A stretch of 64,000 nucleotides of DNA from GCA-003244245 sp963822695 (lineage in GTDB: Bacteria; Actinomycetota; Actinomycetes; Mycobacteriales; Pseudonocardiaceae), in the NCBI GenBank assembly GCA_963822695.1, contig CAWGJH010000026.1, positions 62,001-126,000 on the forward strand. Reading direction: 5' to 3'. Position numbers and translations under genes: made by a program. Of this stretch, positions 44,628-53,785 are shown in pieces. The notes below the pieces were generated by a model. That model did no database searches. It had not been told where the DNA came from and saw only the letters and a list, made by a program, of their open reading frames with translations. Each line of letters begins with the position of its first letter. The stretch's first letter is position 1.

Positions 44628-46196
44628 TTAGCTTGCTCTACCCAGGCAGGAGAGAGACGGTCAGCCGTCGAGGCTGGGCTGATCCAGGCGGGGGATTAAG
44701 CAGCGGAACGCTCTCGCTGGTTCTCGGGGCTTCTCCAGCTCTCCCCGACGTCTGACAGCCCAGAAATCGCACGGGAGCGCCAGTGTGGAAGGCCGCGCTC
44801 GACGCGTGGTCAGGGGGCCGCGCTGGTGACCGTGGTGGACCGCAGCTAACAGCACGTCGTGCGTCGTCGCTACGCCTCTGGCGCCGACGTGATGGAGACT
44901 CACGCGCCCTGGTGACCCACCACTGTCCGGGCGCCAGCCCCGGAGCGGAGGCCCGCCAGAGGCACCTGCGCTTGGTTGCGAGCTTGGGAATCTGTCTATC
45001 GTGCCGGTCTGTAGCCCGCTCACCTGCATAGATACCCGACCATGAAGGTCTCCGGGTGTCCGTTGTTGACCGATTTTAACAGTACATGGCCAGCAGGGTC
45101 GGGGGCGCGGTGAATCTTGCACGGATGTCGGTGCGCGCGTTCTGAGCCGACCCTGCTCCTGCCTCGGTCCCTCGTCCTGGCCGGGGTGCTCGTCGTAGTG
45201 GCGGGAGCAAGGGTGACGCTGGCGCCCTCGCAAGACTCTCGACGACCAGACCGAGGGTTGCTAGTCTCCGGTGCTGGCGCTCTGCTGGGCAGGAACCGAA
45301 GAGGCTTACATTAAATAGGCTTGATCGATGAAGTCCCCTGATTGAGCACAAGTTCGGTCCGGGCTCGTAATCCCGGAGAAGCCCGCCGGGCTCCGGCCGT
45401 TCGTCCGGTGGCGCCGCGCCGCGGCGGGACAGCCCCCGAATCCGCTGCGGCATGGCAACCGGATCCCGGCCTATATCCATCCGAGAACGACCTCGCAGAA
45501 CGTCGCTTCGCAGCGCCGTCGAGCGCAGCGCGCTTCGTCCCGAACGTGGTGGATCATTGTTGAGCAGGCTGTTTGATGACCGGCGCGGGTCGTGTACCTC
45601 GTGGTTCGTGCTGGCCTGTGTCAGCGTGTGACGGTGGCCTTGCTGACTTTCTGCTGATCCTCAGCAAGTTCAAAGATCCCCGGACCGTCCAGGTCGTCAC
45701 CGGGTTGGTGACACGGCCGGCGAGATCCCTAGCCTGGCAAGCTGTTGAGGAGCGCGGATGGAAGCGGGACCAGTGCATAATCACCGCGAGACAGCTTGAC
45801 ACCCGCTACCCCGCTCCGCTGAAGCGAGGATAATCACCGCAACGGAACTGAGCCGCCGGTGAGGGCTTCAGCTGGCTGCCGGTCGGCGGCCGGTTCCTGG
45901 CAGCCGGTTTCGCCATGAGACATGCCGCAGGCTGGGTGGGACAAACCGAGTCGCCACTTCTGTCCTCTGCGCGCAGTCTCATCGAGATCCTCCGTGTGGA
46001 GGCGGCGGCGCTTGTGCCCAGACCGGAGGGGGGACACGAACGTTCTATACGCCGCTCTATAGTGGAAGCGGTAGGGGCCGCCCGGCGGCGTGCGTGTAGC
46101 GTTGGAATGGTCCGTCGGTGCCGATCGAGTCCCCGTTGTGCTCCGTTTCGGTGTTTGATCTTGACTGACGGGGGCTGGCTGCCATGAGACTGCTCG
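44628..46196. other. ~1.57 kb without a supported gene
   Basis: Several open frames exist on both strands, the longest about 190 codons, but all look like antisense or low-complexity reading (Arg/Pro/Ser-rich) and none has both a ribosome site and a known motif. One plus-strand frame at 45573-45833 contains FLLILSKFKDPRTVQVVTGLV, which is protein-like but unrecognised. Confidence 0.4.
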
Positions 46197-46937
46197 GTGA
46201 GAGCCCGCGTGGTGGGGTCGGTAGGGATGGCTGAGCTGGGCGCGGTGGCGCGGGCGTTGCTGGAGATCGCTGGCGGCGTCGAGGATGAGCGGGCGCTGGC
46301 TGAGCAGGTCTGTCGGGCGTATGTGATGGGTTTGGACGTCGATGGTGCGGCGATTTCGTTGATGACCGCGAGCACCTCGAGTCAGACGCTGTGTGCCACT
46401 GATGCGACGGCGGAGTTGCTCGAAGATCTCCAGTTCAGTCTTGGGGAGGGCGCGTGCGTGGAGGCGGCGGTGACCGGGCGGCCGGTGCTCGTCGCTGACA
46501 TGCATCACACCGCCGAGGTGAGCCGCTGGCCGACCTTCGCCGCGGCCGTGGTGGAGCAGTCCGACGTCGGGGCGTTGTTCGCGGTGCCGTTTCAGTGGGG
46601 AGCGATTAACCTCGGGGTGCTGGACCTGTACCGCATGGCTCCGGGTGCGCTGAGCGACGCGCAGTTACGTGATGTGATGAGTGCTGCGGACATGGCCGCG
46701 CTGATGTTCCTGGGGGTGCGTACCGATCCCGGTGATGGAGTGTGGCTGGATAATTCGTTGCACGGCCGCGCGGAGATCCACCAGGCCACTGGCATGGTGC
46801 TGGCCCAGCTCGGGGTCAGCGCGCAGGACGCCCTGGCCCGGATGCGGGCGTATGCTTTCGTTGAGCAGCGGTTGCTCAGCGATGTCGCCCGCGATGTGGT
46901 GTCCAGGCGATTGCGCTTCACCCAGGACATGATGTAG
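46197..46937 (+). CDS. GAF and ANTAR domain protein 1
   Basis: 246 residues: a GAF domain (about 15-170; LGEGACVEAAVTGRPV is the typical core) and a C-terminal ANTAR three-helix RNA-binding domain (EIHQATGMVLAQLGVSAQDALARMRAYAF). ANTAR proteins act as transcription antiterminators by binding paired hairpins in nascent RNA. The start may be GTG 46197 or ATG 46227; neither has a good ribosome site. A second GAF-ANTAR gene follows after 43 bp. Confidence 0.88.
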   Translation: MRARVVGSVGMAELGAVARALLEIAGGVEDERALAEQVCRAYVMGLDVDGAAISLMTASTSSQTLCATDATAELLEDLQFSLGEGACVEAAVTGRPVLVADMHHTAEVSRWPTFAAAVVEQSDVGALFAVPFQWGAINLGVLDLYRMAPGALSDAQLRDVMSAADMAALMFLGVRTDPGDGVWLDNSLHGRAEIHQATGMVLAQLGVSAQDALARMRAYAFVEQRLLSDVARDVVSRRLRFTQDMM

Positions 46938-46980
46938 GCCGGACGATCCTGCGGCGGGTTCTTGGCGGAGGGGATCTGGG

Positions 46981-47751
46981 ATGAGTCAGGTGGGAAGCGG
47001 CCGCGAGCAGCTGCTGAGCAGGGCATTCGTGGGGCTCGCCGATACGCTGGTCGATGACTACGACATCATCGACCTGTTGGACCGGTTGGTGAGTTACAGC
47101 GTCGAGCTGCTGGCCGCTGACGCGGCCGGGATCCTGCTGGCCGATTCCCAGCGCACCCTGCGGGTGGTGGCGTCCTCGCGGGAGGACGCCGAGGTGATGG
47201 AGCTGCTGCAGCTCCAGTCCGACGAGGGCCCCTGTATGGAGTGCTTTAGCACCGGTGCGCCGGTGAGCATTCCGGATCTGGCGGACGCGGCCGGACGGTG
47301 GCCGGTGTTCGTGGCCGCTGTCGCCGAGCGGGGGGCTTATCGGTCGGTGCATGCGCTGCCGCTGCGGTTGCGCGGCGAGGCGATCGGGACGATGAATCTG
47401 TTCCACCGCCAGTCGGGTGCCCTGCCCGACGCCGACCTGGTGCTGGGTCAAGCGCTGGCCGATGTCGCCACGATCGGGATCCTGCAGGAACGCGCCATCC
47501 GCCGCAGTGAGGTGCTCACCGAGCAGTTGCAGACCGCGCTGAACCATCGGGTGATCATCGAGCAGGCCAAGGGGGTGCTCGCCCATCACGGGAACCTGAG
47601 CATGAACGCGGCCTTCGACCGGCTGCGCCGATACGCCCGCAACCACAACGCACGGCTCAGCGAGGTGGCCCGCAAGGTCGTCGAGACCGACCTCGCCGCC
47701 GACGTGCTCGCCGCACCCGCCGGGCACAGCCCAGCAGCCGACCAGCGGTGA
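46981..47751 (+). CDS. GAF and ANTAR domain protein 2
   Basis: 256 residues: GAF domain (LQSDEGPCMECFSTGAPVSIPDL), then ANTAR (NHRVIIEQAKGVLAHHGNLSMNAAFDRLRRYARNH, with conserved Ala/Asp/Ser-Glu positions). ATG 46981 has GGAGGGG about 8 bases upstream. It is a tandem paralogue of the preceding gene but divergent in sequence. Pairs of this kind are common in actinobacteria; the sensed ligand is unknown. The C-terminus has a short Ala/Pro-rich tail. Confidence 0.9.
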   Translation: MSQVGSGREQLLSRAFVGLADTLVDDYDIIDLLDRLVSYSVELLAADAAGILLADSQRTLRVVASSREDAEVMELLQLQSDEGPCMECFSTGAPVSIPDLADAAGRWPVFVAAVAERGAYRSVHALPLRLRGEAIGTMNLFHRQSGALPDADLVLGQALADVATIGILQERAIRRSEVLTEQLQTALNHRVIIEQAKGVLAHHGNLSMNAAFDRLRRYARNHNARLSEVARKVVETDLAADVLAAPAGHSPAADQR

Positions 47752-48064
47752 ACTCGACTCCTGCCCTCGCCCCTGACCGGCGTGGTACCGGTGGCGGATC
47801 TGTATCCTCATCCATCGGGGAGCGATAGATCCTGATCTGCCACACCCCACCCAGGCGCTAAGGTGACGAGTGGTGCGGGGTGGCCCTGATCGGGGGTTGT
47901 GTCAGCTAACCGCGGGAAGCTCGACTACGTCGTTCCAGGTGGCGCAGCGGGAGGTCCTGTCTCGGCGGTAGGCATCGGCGCTGAGCCGGTGGCGTCGGGG
48001 ACGGAAGGTGTCCATTCACGGGTCGGGCTGTGATGTCATGCCGTTGCGGGTGTGGGGAGCCAGG
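47752..48064. other. Intergenic, no gene seen
   Basis: About 310 bp between the second GAF-ANTAR gene and the left end of the IS6 remnant; no supported frame. Confidence 0.35.
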
Positions 48065-48233
48065 GGCACTGTCACATTGTTGGGGTGTGGTGGGATGGGC
48101 TCCCGGTAGATCGTCGGGGAGGGACCGCTTGATGGGCGCCGTGTCGTCGTCGCTGTACAAGGGCCATCGATACCCGGCGGAGATCATCAGCCACTGCGTC
48201 TCATTGTATCACCGGTTCCCGCTCAGTTTCCGC
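48065..48233 (+). mobile_element. IS6-family left end with transposase N-terminal fragment
   Basis: Left terminal repeat GGCACTGTCACATTG at 48065-48079, then ATG 48132 opening SSSLYKGHRYPAEIISHCVSLYHRFPLSF, the IS6 transposase N-terminus. After 34 codons it is cut by the MITE copy 2 at 48234. The rest of the IS is absent. Confidence 0.75.
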
Positions 48234-48390
48234 GGCACTAATTCAAGTTAACCATGATCATGATCAACTTTGCTCAGTGCATACACAATGCAGTAGTTCT
48301 ACTCGATAGATAACCACTATCCCTTGCGACTAGCCCTTGTGACTAGGAAAGCGTACTTGATCTTCTTCGGTGCTAACTTAACTTAGTGCC
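48234..48390. mobile_element. MITE-like element, copy 2 (157 bp)
   Basis: Ends GGCACTAATTCAAGTTA and GGCACTAAGTTAAGTTA (inverted). The interior is the reverse complement of copy 1 with one extra ~12-bp unit (CAAGGGCTAGT-type near 48330-48345). It abuts the IS6 remnant on the left and supplies the stop codon of the thioesterase gene on the right (48378-48380). Confidence 0.85.
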
Positions 48391-48905
48391 TCGGGCGGGG
48401 TCTTCCGGTACCGCGGGTGATCGCCAGGCCACCCGGTCTTCCGGGGCGGATCGTGGTTCGGTTGGTGCCTCAAGCTATGGATAGTCGGACCGCCGGTCAA
48501 CGTGAGCATGTGCCGCTCGAGGAATGCCGCTGTACGCACCACCGCGAACTCCACCCAGCCACACGCCACGGTCCGCGTCCCGTCGTGGGCACCGACGTCC
48601 CATCGGCTGACCCGACCGACGACGCTGACGCACCGCGCGGTGACGGTCAGCTTTGTCCCGGCGCGCACTGGCGCCTGATGGGACAGGGAAACCCCGGTGC
48701 CCAAGCTATCCTCATCGTCGCCGATGACCTGACGCAGCGCATCCATCGCGGGCCACTCGCACAGCGCCACCAAGATGCCGGTGGCGAGCACAGCGGGTTT
48801 TCGGGCGAACTCGAGCGCCCCGGGAAACAGGGTGTTGACCAGATCCTGGGAGTGCACCTGGTAGGTCAAGGTCCGCGCTATACCGGGGACGAGGCCGGAA
48901 TTCAC
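48378..48905 (-). CDS. FlK-like acyl-CoA thioesterase
   Basis: 175 residues from GTG 48905. Hot-dog fold of the fluoroacetyl-CoA thioesterase group: VLATGILVALCEWPAMDAL holds the Thr and Glu positions and GTGVSLSHQAPV the His used by FlK. It overlaps the upstream DUF397-chimera stop by 4 bases (GTGA). The last ~20 residues and the stop are contributed by DNA at the edge of the MITE, so the natural C-terminus has been replaced. The core looks complete, but the substrate is unknown. Confidence 0.75.
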   Translation of the reverse strand: MNSGLVPGIARTLTYQVHSQDLVNTLFPGALEFARKPAVLATGILVALCEWPAMDALRQVIGDDEDSLGTGVSLSHQAPVRAGTKLTVTARCVSVVGRVSRWDVGAHDGTRTVACGWVEFAVVRTAAFLERHMLTLTGGPTIHSLRHQPNHDPPRKTGWPGDHPRYRKTPPEALS

Positions 48906-49189
48906 CACGTCGCGCCCTCGGGAGCCAAGCAGACGCCGTCGTGACCGTGAGGCAGGTGGCAGCGCCACTCCCCATCCTCCGCTAAGTTGTTGATGTGACC
49001 CAGCGCGCCACCGCAGCGCTGGGGATCTGCCACACAAATCGGATCATGAGAATTGCGCATCGCAACCTCACCACTCTCCAGTGCCGCAGTCTCCACACAG
49101 TTGCCGAGCTGACCGCTGTGCCTGCTCTTGCGCCACGTCACCCCGGCACGATCCACAGCCGACACGCCGTCGCGAACTGACTCTGACAT
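48902..49189 (-). CDS. DUF397 N-terminus fused to a zinc-ribbon-like C-terminus
   Basis: 95 residues from ATG 49189. Residues 1-50 are a textbook DUF397 (MSESVRDGVSAV, VTWRKSRHSGQLGNCVETAAL, VAMRNSHDP). Residues 51-95 do not follow DUF397 but read CVADPQRCGG ... CHLPHGHDGVCLAPEGATW, like the C-terminus of small actinobacterial zinc-ribbon proteins (CxLPxGHxGxHxCxCGATW). DUF397 proteins usually pair with an HTH protein and act in developmental control. Four-base overlap with the thioesterase downstream. Operator-like palindromes lie upstream. Confidence 0.7.
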   Translation of the reverse strand: MSESVRDGVSAVDRAGVTWRKSRHSGQLGNCVETAALESGEVAMRNSHDPICVADPQRCGGALGHINNLAEDGEWRCHLPHGHDGVCLAPEGATW

Positions 49190-49211
49190 AGGATCACCGC
49201 CCCCGATTTGG

Positions 49212-49253
49212 TGCATCTGCACGTGCATCCACGAAGGAGAATAGCACGTGCAT
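49212..49253 (-). promoter_or_regulatory. Repeated TGCACGTGCAT operator upstream of the DUF397 chimera
   Basis: TGCACGTGCAT at 49218-49228 and GCACGTGCAT at 49244-49253, 26 bp apart, plus a half-site GTGCA at 49212. On the minus strand TATTCT between the two sites could be a -10. The motif equals that at 36131-36142. Confidence 0.6.
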
Positions 49254-49438
49254 CTGCCCGAAGCGGAAGCCGAGCGGCCAGTCTTACCCGACAACCATCG
49301 TCCATTCGGGTGAAGCGGAGGTTGTGACCTACAGCAGCCGACCTATTACGCTCCGCCGTATGACGGCACCGGCCAGGAGGTGCCGAATCAGTGCCGCCCC
49401 GTAGAAGCCGGTGCCATTCCACAAACACGCGAGAGTAG

Positions 49439-49717
49439 CTATTCAGAAGGAATCCGACTCGCATTCAGTTGGAACGGTGCAATCTGGCGGGCCAGCTCCG
49501 CGACCAGGTGCTCGGGGCCAGGACGGCTCGCCGAGGGCACGAACGTCACAGCGCCCCACCAGCCCACGTGCCGCGCAATGCACGCACCGTGCAGCAGGCT
49601 GCCGGCCCCGTGCATACCGCACAGATGCCCGGTGCGCCGCAGCGTGTGTTGGTGAAGAACGCCCCCACCTGTGCGTGCAGCCGAGCGCGCGAGAGCAGCC
49701 AACTCCTCGGGCGTCAT
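49439..49717 (-). pseudogene. Possible phosphoribosyltransferase-like protein, truncated
   Basis: ATG 49717 overlaps the stop of the DprA-like gene (ATGA). The frame gives TPEELAALARSAARTGGGV, then a Cys/His-containing stretch and WWGAVTFVPSASRPGPEHLVAELARQIAP, which resembles the VPS...HPL segment of ComF-type phosphoribosyltransferases. The Asp-rich PRPP motif is missing and the C-terminus is unrelated, so it appears truncated and possibly deleted internally. Confidence 0.4.
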
Positions 49718-50150
49718 CCCCCGGCGGCCATGGCCAACAGCTTCTCTATCTCGGCGGGACCCGCGGCGATGTCCTCCACGATGGACATGATCTCCGCGGT
49801 GCTGCTCGCGAGGTACACGCCGGGCCCACTGATCAGGTTCACCGAACCACTTATTCGCCTTGACGACCAGACCGGTGAGGATCACCGGTCTGGTCGTGAG
49901 CGACAGCCTGCCTCGCTTGGATCCGAGCGTCGCTGGGCTCGCCGACCTCGACCAGGATGCTCGCCCGACCGTAACCGGACATGACGGCGTTGCGCATGGT
50001 GAAGGGGCGCTTGGTCGGAGGGCCATCCGGCCAGAACTGCGAGAGCACCAGGCCCTCGGCGGCGATGCGGTCCTGCAGCTGCCGATTCTCGGCCGGGTAG
50101 TGCTTGGTGATCCCGGTGCCGATCACTGCCACGGTGCGTCCGCCGACATG
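49714..50150 (-). pseudogene. DprA/Smf-like (SLOG fold) protein, truncated and frameshifted
   Basis: GGRTVAVIGTGITKHYPAENRQLQDRIAAEGLVLSQF, TMRNAVMSGYGRASILVEVGEPSDARIQARQAVAH matches the C-terminal half of DprA-type proteins. It continues in a second frame (VILTGLVVKANKW) and a third (GVYLASSTAEIMSIVEDIAAGPAEIEKLL) to a stop at 49714. The N-terminal half is missing. Paired by ATGA overlap with the PRTase-like frame. Its divergence from canonical DprA and its pairing suggest an accessory rather than a transformation role. Confidence 0.6.
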
Positions 50151-50751
50151 GCTGCTGGGAATTGGCGGGACTCAGCCCTAGCTCGGGGATCGTGTCCGTG
50201 TCTGTCTTGCGGGTCACTGTGCACACTGTCGTGTCACGGACTCGTCGCGTCCACTCGCCGGGGTCCCTGTCAGACCTGCTTCTTCGTGCCTGCGCGCGTC
50301 TTGATCGGCCAATGGGTTTACCAGGTCGACGAGCCCGGCTACTATCCGTTGCACACGCCCCGGACCCCGGCGCCACGAGAGTTCGGCGATTCGCGCCGAG
50401 CACCGGCCGCCGGAGGTATGTGCGTGCATGTCAGGACCGTCGCGGCGTCTGACGTCGCGCAGCACGCTGGTGTCCGCCCGATGTCACCACACTGGCTCCC
50501 GGCGTTCCGTCCGGTGTGGCGGGCACTCGTGGGATGGTCCGCACGAACTCCGGTGGGCTACGGCCTGGCCGGACCCAGCGGCCGGCAGCCAGAACCCGGA
50601 GTGGGGGTTCGGGGGAGGAGTACAACGGCCGGTCCCGGCGGTGGCGCTGCCCTTGGCGAGGGGGCATCGGTGGCGCCACCGCCTACCTTCCCACCCGGCG
50701 AGCTGGCGCCCGCCGCGACCACCAAGCTTCGCGCGCACAGCAGGCGGCCAG
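50151..50751. other. ~600 bp without a supported gene
   Basis: A plus-strand frame is open through the interval into the sigma-like segment, but upstream of ~50750 it shows no motif and Gly/Pro-rich composition. Confidence 0.35.
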
Positions 50752-51056
50752 TCGACGCCGGGCGCTACGCCCGGCTTTCCGCGCTGATCGCCACGCTGCC
50801 CAGCCCGGACCGCGAGATCCTCCTCTTGCGAGTCGGGGCCAGGGCGTCCATCCCGGACATCGTGGCCGTCCTGGGCGTCACACCAGCCGCGATACACCGA
50901 GCCCAACACCAGGTCCTGAGCGCACTACAACTGGAGGCCACCGCCCATGACCCCCCGCCACCAGCCACCCGGCAGCGAGTGGTGCTGCTACCCCACGCCC
51001 GGCCCCAACCCACTGACACCCGATCCAACAAACGCCACACCGGCGGTGTCCCAGGC
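50752..51056 (+). pseudogene. Sigma-70 region 4 fragment
   Basis: YARLSALIATLPSPDREILLLRVGARASIPDIVAVLGVTPAAIHRAQHQVLSALQ is a typical region 4 helix-turn-helix of an ECF-like or group-4 sigma factor. Region 2 is not found upstream; the frame there is Gly/Pro-rich and unrelated. The frame continues without a stop into the next small gene. Confidence 0.6.
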
Positions 51057-51368
51057 ATGAACCGCGACGATTCCCCGCGGCAACATCCGACCCAGAATGA
51101 CGGCACCATCCGCGCGATCGCCGCGAGCACACAGTGGCACGACGCTGAGCTCGCGCTGAAGGTGGCGCGGCACAGCTTCGACAGATGGCTCCTCGCTGGC
51201 CACGAGGACACACCCTCCCCTGCCATCATGCACGCCTACCACACCCACGCGGCCCTGCACGAGGCAGCGCGCGCCATCACCATGCTCATCGAAACCTTCC
51301 GTGTCGAGGCGACCGCGCTGATCACCAACCCAGCGCATAGCACCGACACCCCCACCCCGCGCCAGTGA
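51057..51368 (+). CDS. Small hypothetical protein
   Basis: 103 residues from ATG 51057: HDAELALKVARHSFDRWLLAGH, IMHAYHTHAALHEAARAITMLIETFRVEATAL. Predicted helical and cytoplasmic. It is in the same frame as the sigma fragment. It has no strong ribosome site and no family I know. Confidence 0.4.
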   Translation: MNRDDSPRQHPTQNDGTIRAIAASTQWHDAELALKVARHSFDRWLLAGHEDTPSPAIMHAYHTHAALHEAARAITMLIETFRVEATALITNPAHSTDTPTPRQ

Positions 51369-51623
51369 TCACCCACTAGTTGAGGAAGGGACCAGATAGC
51401 GCGAGCGGTCATCACCCCGGCCCCTGACATCACCGACCTGACGATGTCGCCGACCCGACCACGGTGACGACGCATCCTCCGGCCTGAGCACAAGCTCTCG
51501 TGCGACGGCACGCCCGCAAGCTCAAGCTTGAGCTCAACGAGGCCACCCTCACCGTAGTCCCGTGGCGACGTTGACCGGCGCGCGCCAGCCGAGGGCTGAG
51601 GCTGAGCACGGTCTGCGCCTTGG

Positions 51624-51935
51624 GACAATCCCGCAGTCGCTGTCAAGGTCTGCCGCGACCTCAGGCTGGGCCAGGGCGACGCGCTGACCGGCGCCGACCT
51701 CGACACCCTCGATGACCCCCCACTCGCCGTGGCGATCGCGCGCACCACCGTGTTCGCTCGGATCAGTTCTGAGCAAAGGCCCGTATCGTGCGCGCTCAAC
51801 GGCGCGGTGGTGGTGGGGTCGCGTTCCTCGACGACGGGGCAACGACGCGCTCGCCCCGCACGCGGCCGATGTGGGCATCTTGGTTGACTCGGCCACCGAC
51901 GTCGCCAAGGGCGCCGCCGAGTGGTCCGTTGGCAG
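51624..51935 (+). pseudogene. Mg2+-type P-type ATPase (MgtA-like) fragment
   Basis: DNPAVAVKVCRDL, LTGADLDTLDD, RTTVFARISSEQ in one frame, KARIVRAQRRGGG in the next, and NDALAPHAADVGILVDSATDVAKGAAE in a third. This is the cytoplasmic P/hinge region (normally VGFLGDGVNDA) of MgtA/MgtB-type ATPases. A lost A near 51775 and a lost GT near 51838 explain the frame changes. Both ends are missing. Confidence 0.75.
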
Positions 51936-52217
51936 CCGTGGCAACCGGATCGCCGCGGGACCAGCGAATCCTCGCCAGCAGCCGTCGCCGTCAATCACGG
52001 TTTCGGAGTATCGTGAAGGTATCGCTCCGGACTTCGGCGACACCGAGTGAACCGACAGGCGGCCCGGGGCAGGCAAGCTCCCTTCGAGCCCGATCAGTTG
52101 GTGAACATACGCAACGGGGCTCAGGAGGCAACTCATGGTGGGATCCATCGTGACGTTGCTGGTGATCGGAGTCGCGGCGTGCGCGGGAATGCGCAACGCA
52201 GACGGAGGCCAAGGAAC

Positions 52218-52415
52218 ATGCCAACAACTGAGCTAAAACCGCCCGTCGCCGAGCCGAGCACAGACGACCGGACCTGTCTCACCTGTGCCGTGTGTCCGCA
52301 CGCATGGGACACCCACGATCCGATCGGAATCAGGTACTGTTCCGCGACCGTCGCCGGCGGGCTCCACCGAGGATGTGTCTGCGTCGGCACCATCTACCAC
52401 GAAGACCGCCGATAA
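52218..52415 (+). CDS. RGCVC-type small Cys-rich protein
   Basis: 65 residues from ATG 52218 with AAGGA just upstream: TCLTCAVCPHAWDTHDPIGIRYCSATVAGGLHRGCVC. The CxxCxHxxxxHDxIGxRxCxAT...RGCVC pattern is that of the actinobacterial RGCVC family, whose function is unknown; the Cys/His spacing suggests metal binding. Confidence 0.75.
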   Translation: MPTTELKPPVAEPSTDDRTCLTCAVCPHAWDTHDPIGIRYCSATVAGGLHRGCVCVGTIYHEDRR

Positions 52416-52750
52416 CAAGCGGTGCCGCCGACAAGACAGTGCTCACACCCTGGTGGCCACGGACACCGCAGCTCGCGGCAGTGGCTTGGGAAGAGTAGGA
52501 GACGCCTGCTCACGAACGTCACCGACGGTGAACCGCTCGGTGGCACCTCCACCCTGGTTGACCCGTCGGTCCCCGAAACCATGCACGAACAGATCAGCGC
52601 CATCCGCAGGTGACCGATCCCGGCACCGTCCGAGCTGGTGCTGCTCCACCGGGGCCGAAGGGCGAGCCGAGCAAGGCATGTAGCCGACCGACCCCTGTGT
52701 GCCGTGCCAGAACTCGGTCTGATGTTCTGACCTGGGGTTCGCTGGTCTTG
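52416..52750. other. No identifiable gene
   Basis: No supported frame in about 335 bp between the RGCVC gene and a transposase remnant. Confidence 0.35.
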
Positions 52751-53110
52751 TCAAACGGCTCGGTGATACTCGTTGATCACGCCACCGAGGATCTGTCGGC
52801 GGTGGATGGGGGCGGTTGTGGGGACCACAACCGCGTTGGGGCTGTCGCTGGGGGCTTTGTGGCCCAGCGACTGGCGCGGTCGATGGCCGTTGAAGTGGTG
52901 GACGTAGGAGTCGAGCACGACGGCGGCGTGCCGCTCGTTGTACATCAATAATCGGTCGGTGCGCTCGCTGCGGATGTTGGAGATCCAGCGTTCGGCGTAG
53001 CAATTCGCCGGTTGGGTGACCCAGCCGGCGGTGGGATGCGCGGTGATGCCCAGGGTGTGCACTGTCCGGGTCTTGACCTCGTGCTCAGCAAGCCCGTTCG
53101 CAGACCACAC
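52751..53110 (-). pseudogene. IS3-like/IS481-like transposase, 3' part with internal deletion
   Basis: VHTLGITAHPTAGWVTQPA is followed directly by YAERWISNIRSERTDRLL, VVLDSYVHHFNGHRPRQSLGHKAP and a C-terminal GGVINEYHRAV. The stretch with the second catalytic Asp is deleted in frame. Same family as 34559-35530 and 56187-56984. Confidence 0.75.
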
Positions 53111-53249
53111 ATTGGTGGCAGCGAGGTTTCAACGGTGATCCATTCTCAAGGGGTCCCAAGGGGGTGTGGTAGAGAACGGTGGTTGGCCGATAATTGAGAC
53201 GGAGTGCGATGAAAAAGATCAAGAAAACCAGTGTTTCCCCTGGTCAAGG

Positions 53250-53294
53250 TGGTGGCCAGGGACGGGGTCGAACCGTCAACCTTCCGATTAACAG
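53250..53294 (-). tRNA. tRNA-Asn-like 3' half (probable attachment-site remnant)
   Basis: Read on the minus strand: anticodon loop CTGTTAA (GTT), variable region, a 5-bp T arm (GACGG/CCGTC around TTCGACC), acceptor strand CCTGGCC, discriminator A and CCA. The 5' half (D arm, 5' acceptor, 5' anticodon stem) is missing and the flank diverges at the anticodon loop, the usual crossover point for integrases. Confidence 0.65.
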
Positions 53295-53760
53295 TTCAAA
53301 GTTCACCTGATAGGAGTAGCACTACCTGGCATTTTGCTTGCCGTAGTTACGTCGCAGAGGAACCAGACGCTCCCGGAGGACTAGAGTTATTGGACAGTCT
53401 GTTGGACACCGCGACATTGGACACTGCGGCGACTCTGCCACGCTGTACTCATCGCTCGCACTCCGAGGTTGTGTACTGACGCAACGCCAACATCATCTTC
53501 GCCGGGCACGTGAGTACCGTGCGAGCGAACACGGACGTCGGGCATCCTCTGCTCACCTGGCGGAACCGGCCCTAGGCTTCGCGACCGGCTGCAGGTATTC
53601 CGCCGGTGGCTGATGTCCCAAGCCTCGACGGTCTGGGTGCTGTCATCGATTGGCGTGCCGGGACTCGGTGCTCCCCGCGCCGAGCAGCGCGCGAGCGGGA
53701 CACGGGAAGCGGCTGGCTCCCCCCACGACCCACGGAACATGCCCGTAACGTGGCGCGATA
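53295..53760. other. No identifiable gene
   Basis: A plus-strand frame crossing the tRNA half gives a VARDGVEPSTF-type peptide, a known artefact of translating tRNA sequence. Nothing else supported. Confidence 0.4.
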
Positions 53761-53777
53761 ATAACGCGTCGCGTTAT
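53761..53777. promoter_or_regulatory. Palindrome overlapping the higBA -10
   Basis: ATAACGCG-T-CGCGTTAT, perfect 8-bp arms, with TATACT (53775-53780) as -10 overlapping its right arm. The GTG of the toxin gene is at 53786, so the transcript is likely leaderless. Autoregulation by HigA is the expected reading. Confidence 0.65.
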
Positions 53778-53785
53778 ACTGGCTC

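Noticed and set aside
46197..47751. Duplication of one GAF-ANTAR gene
   Set aside because: The two proteins share domains but differ too much in sequence to be a recent tandem duplication.
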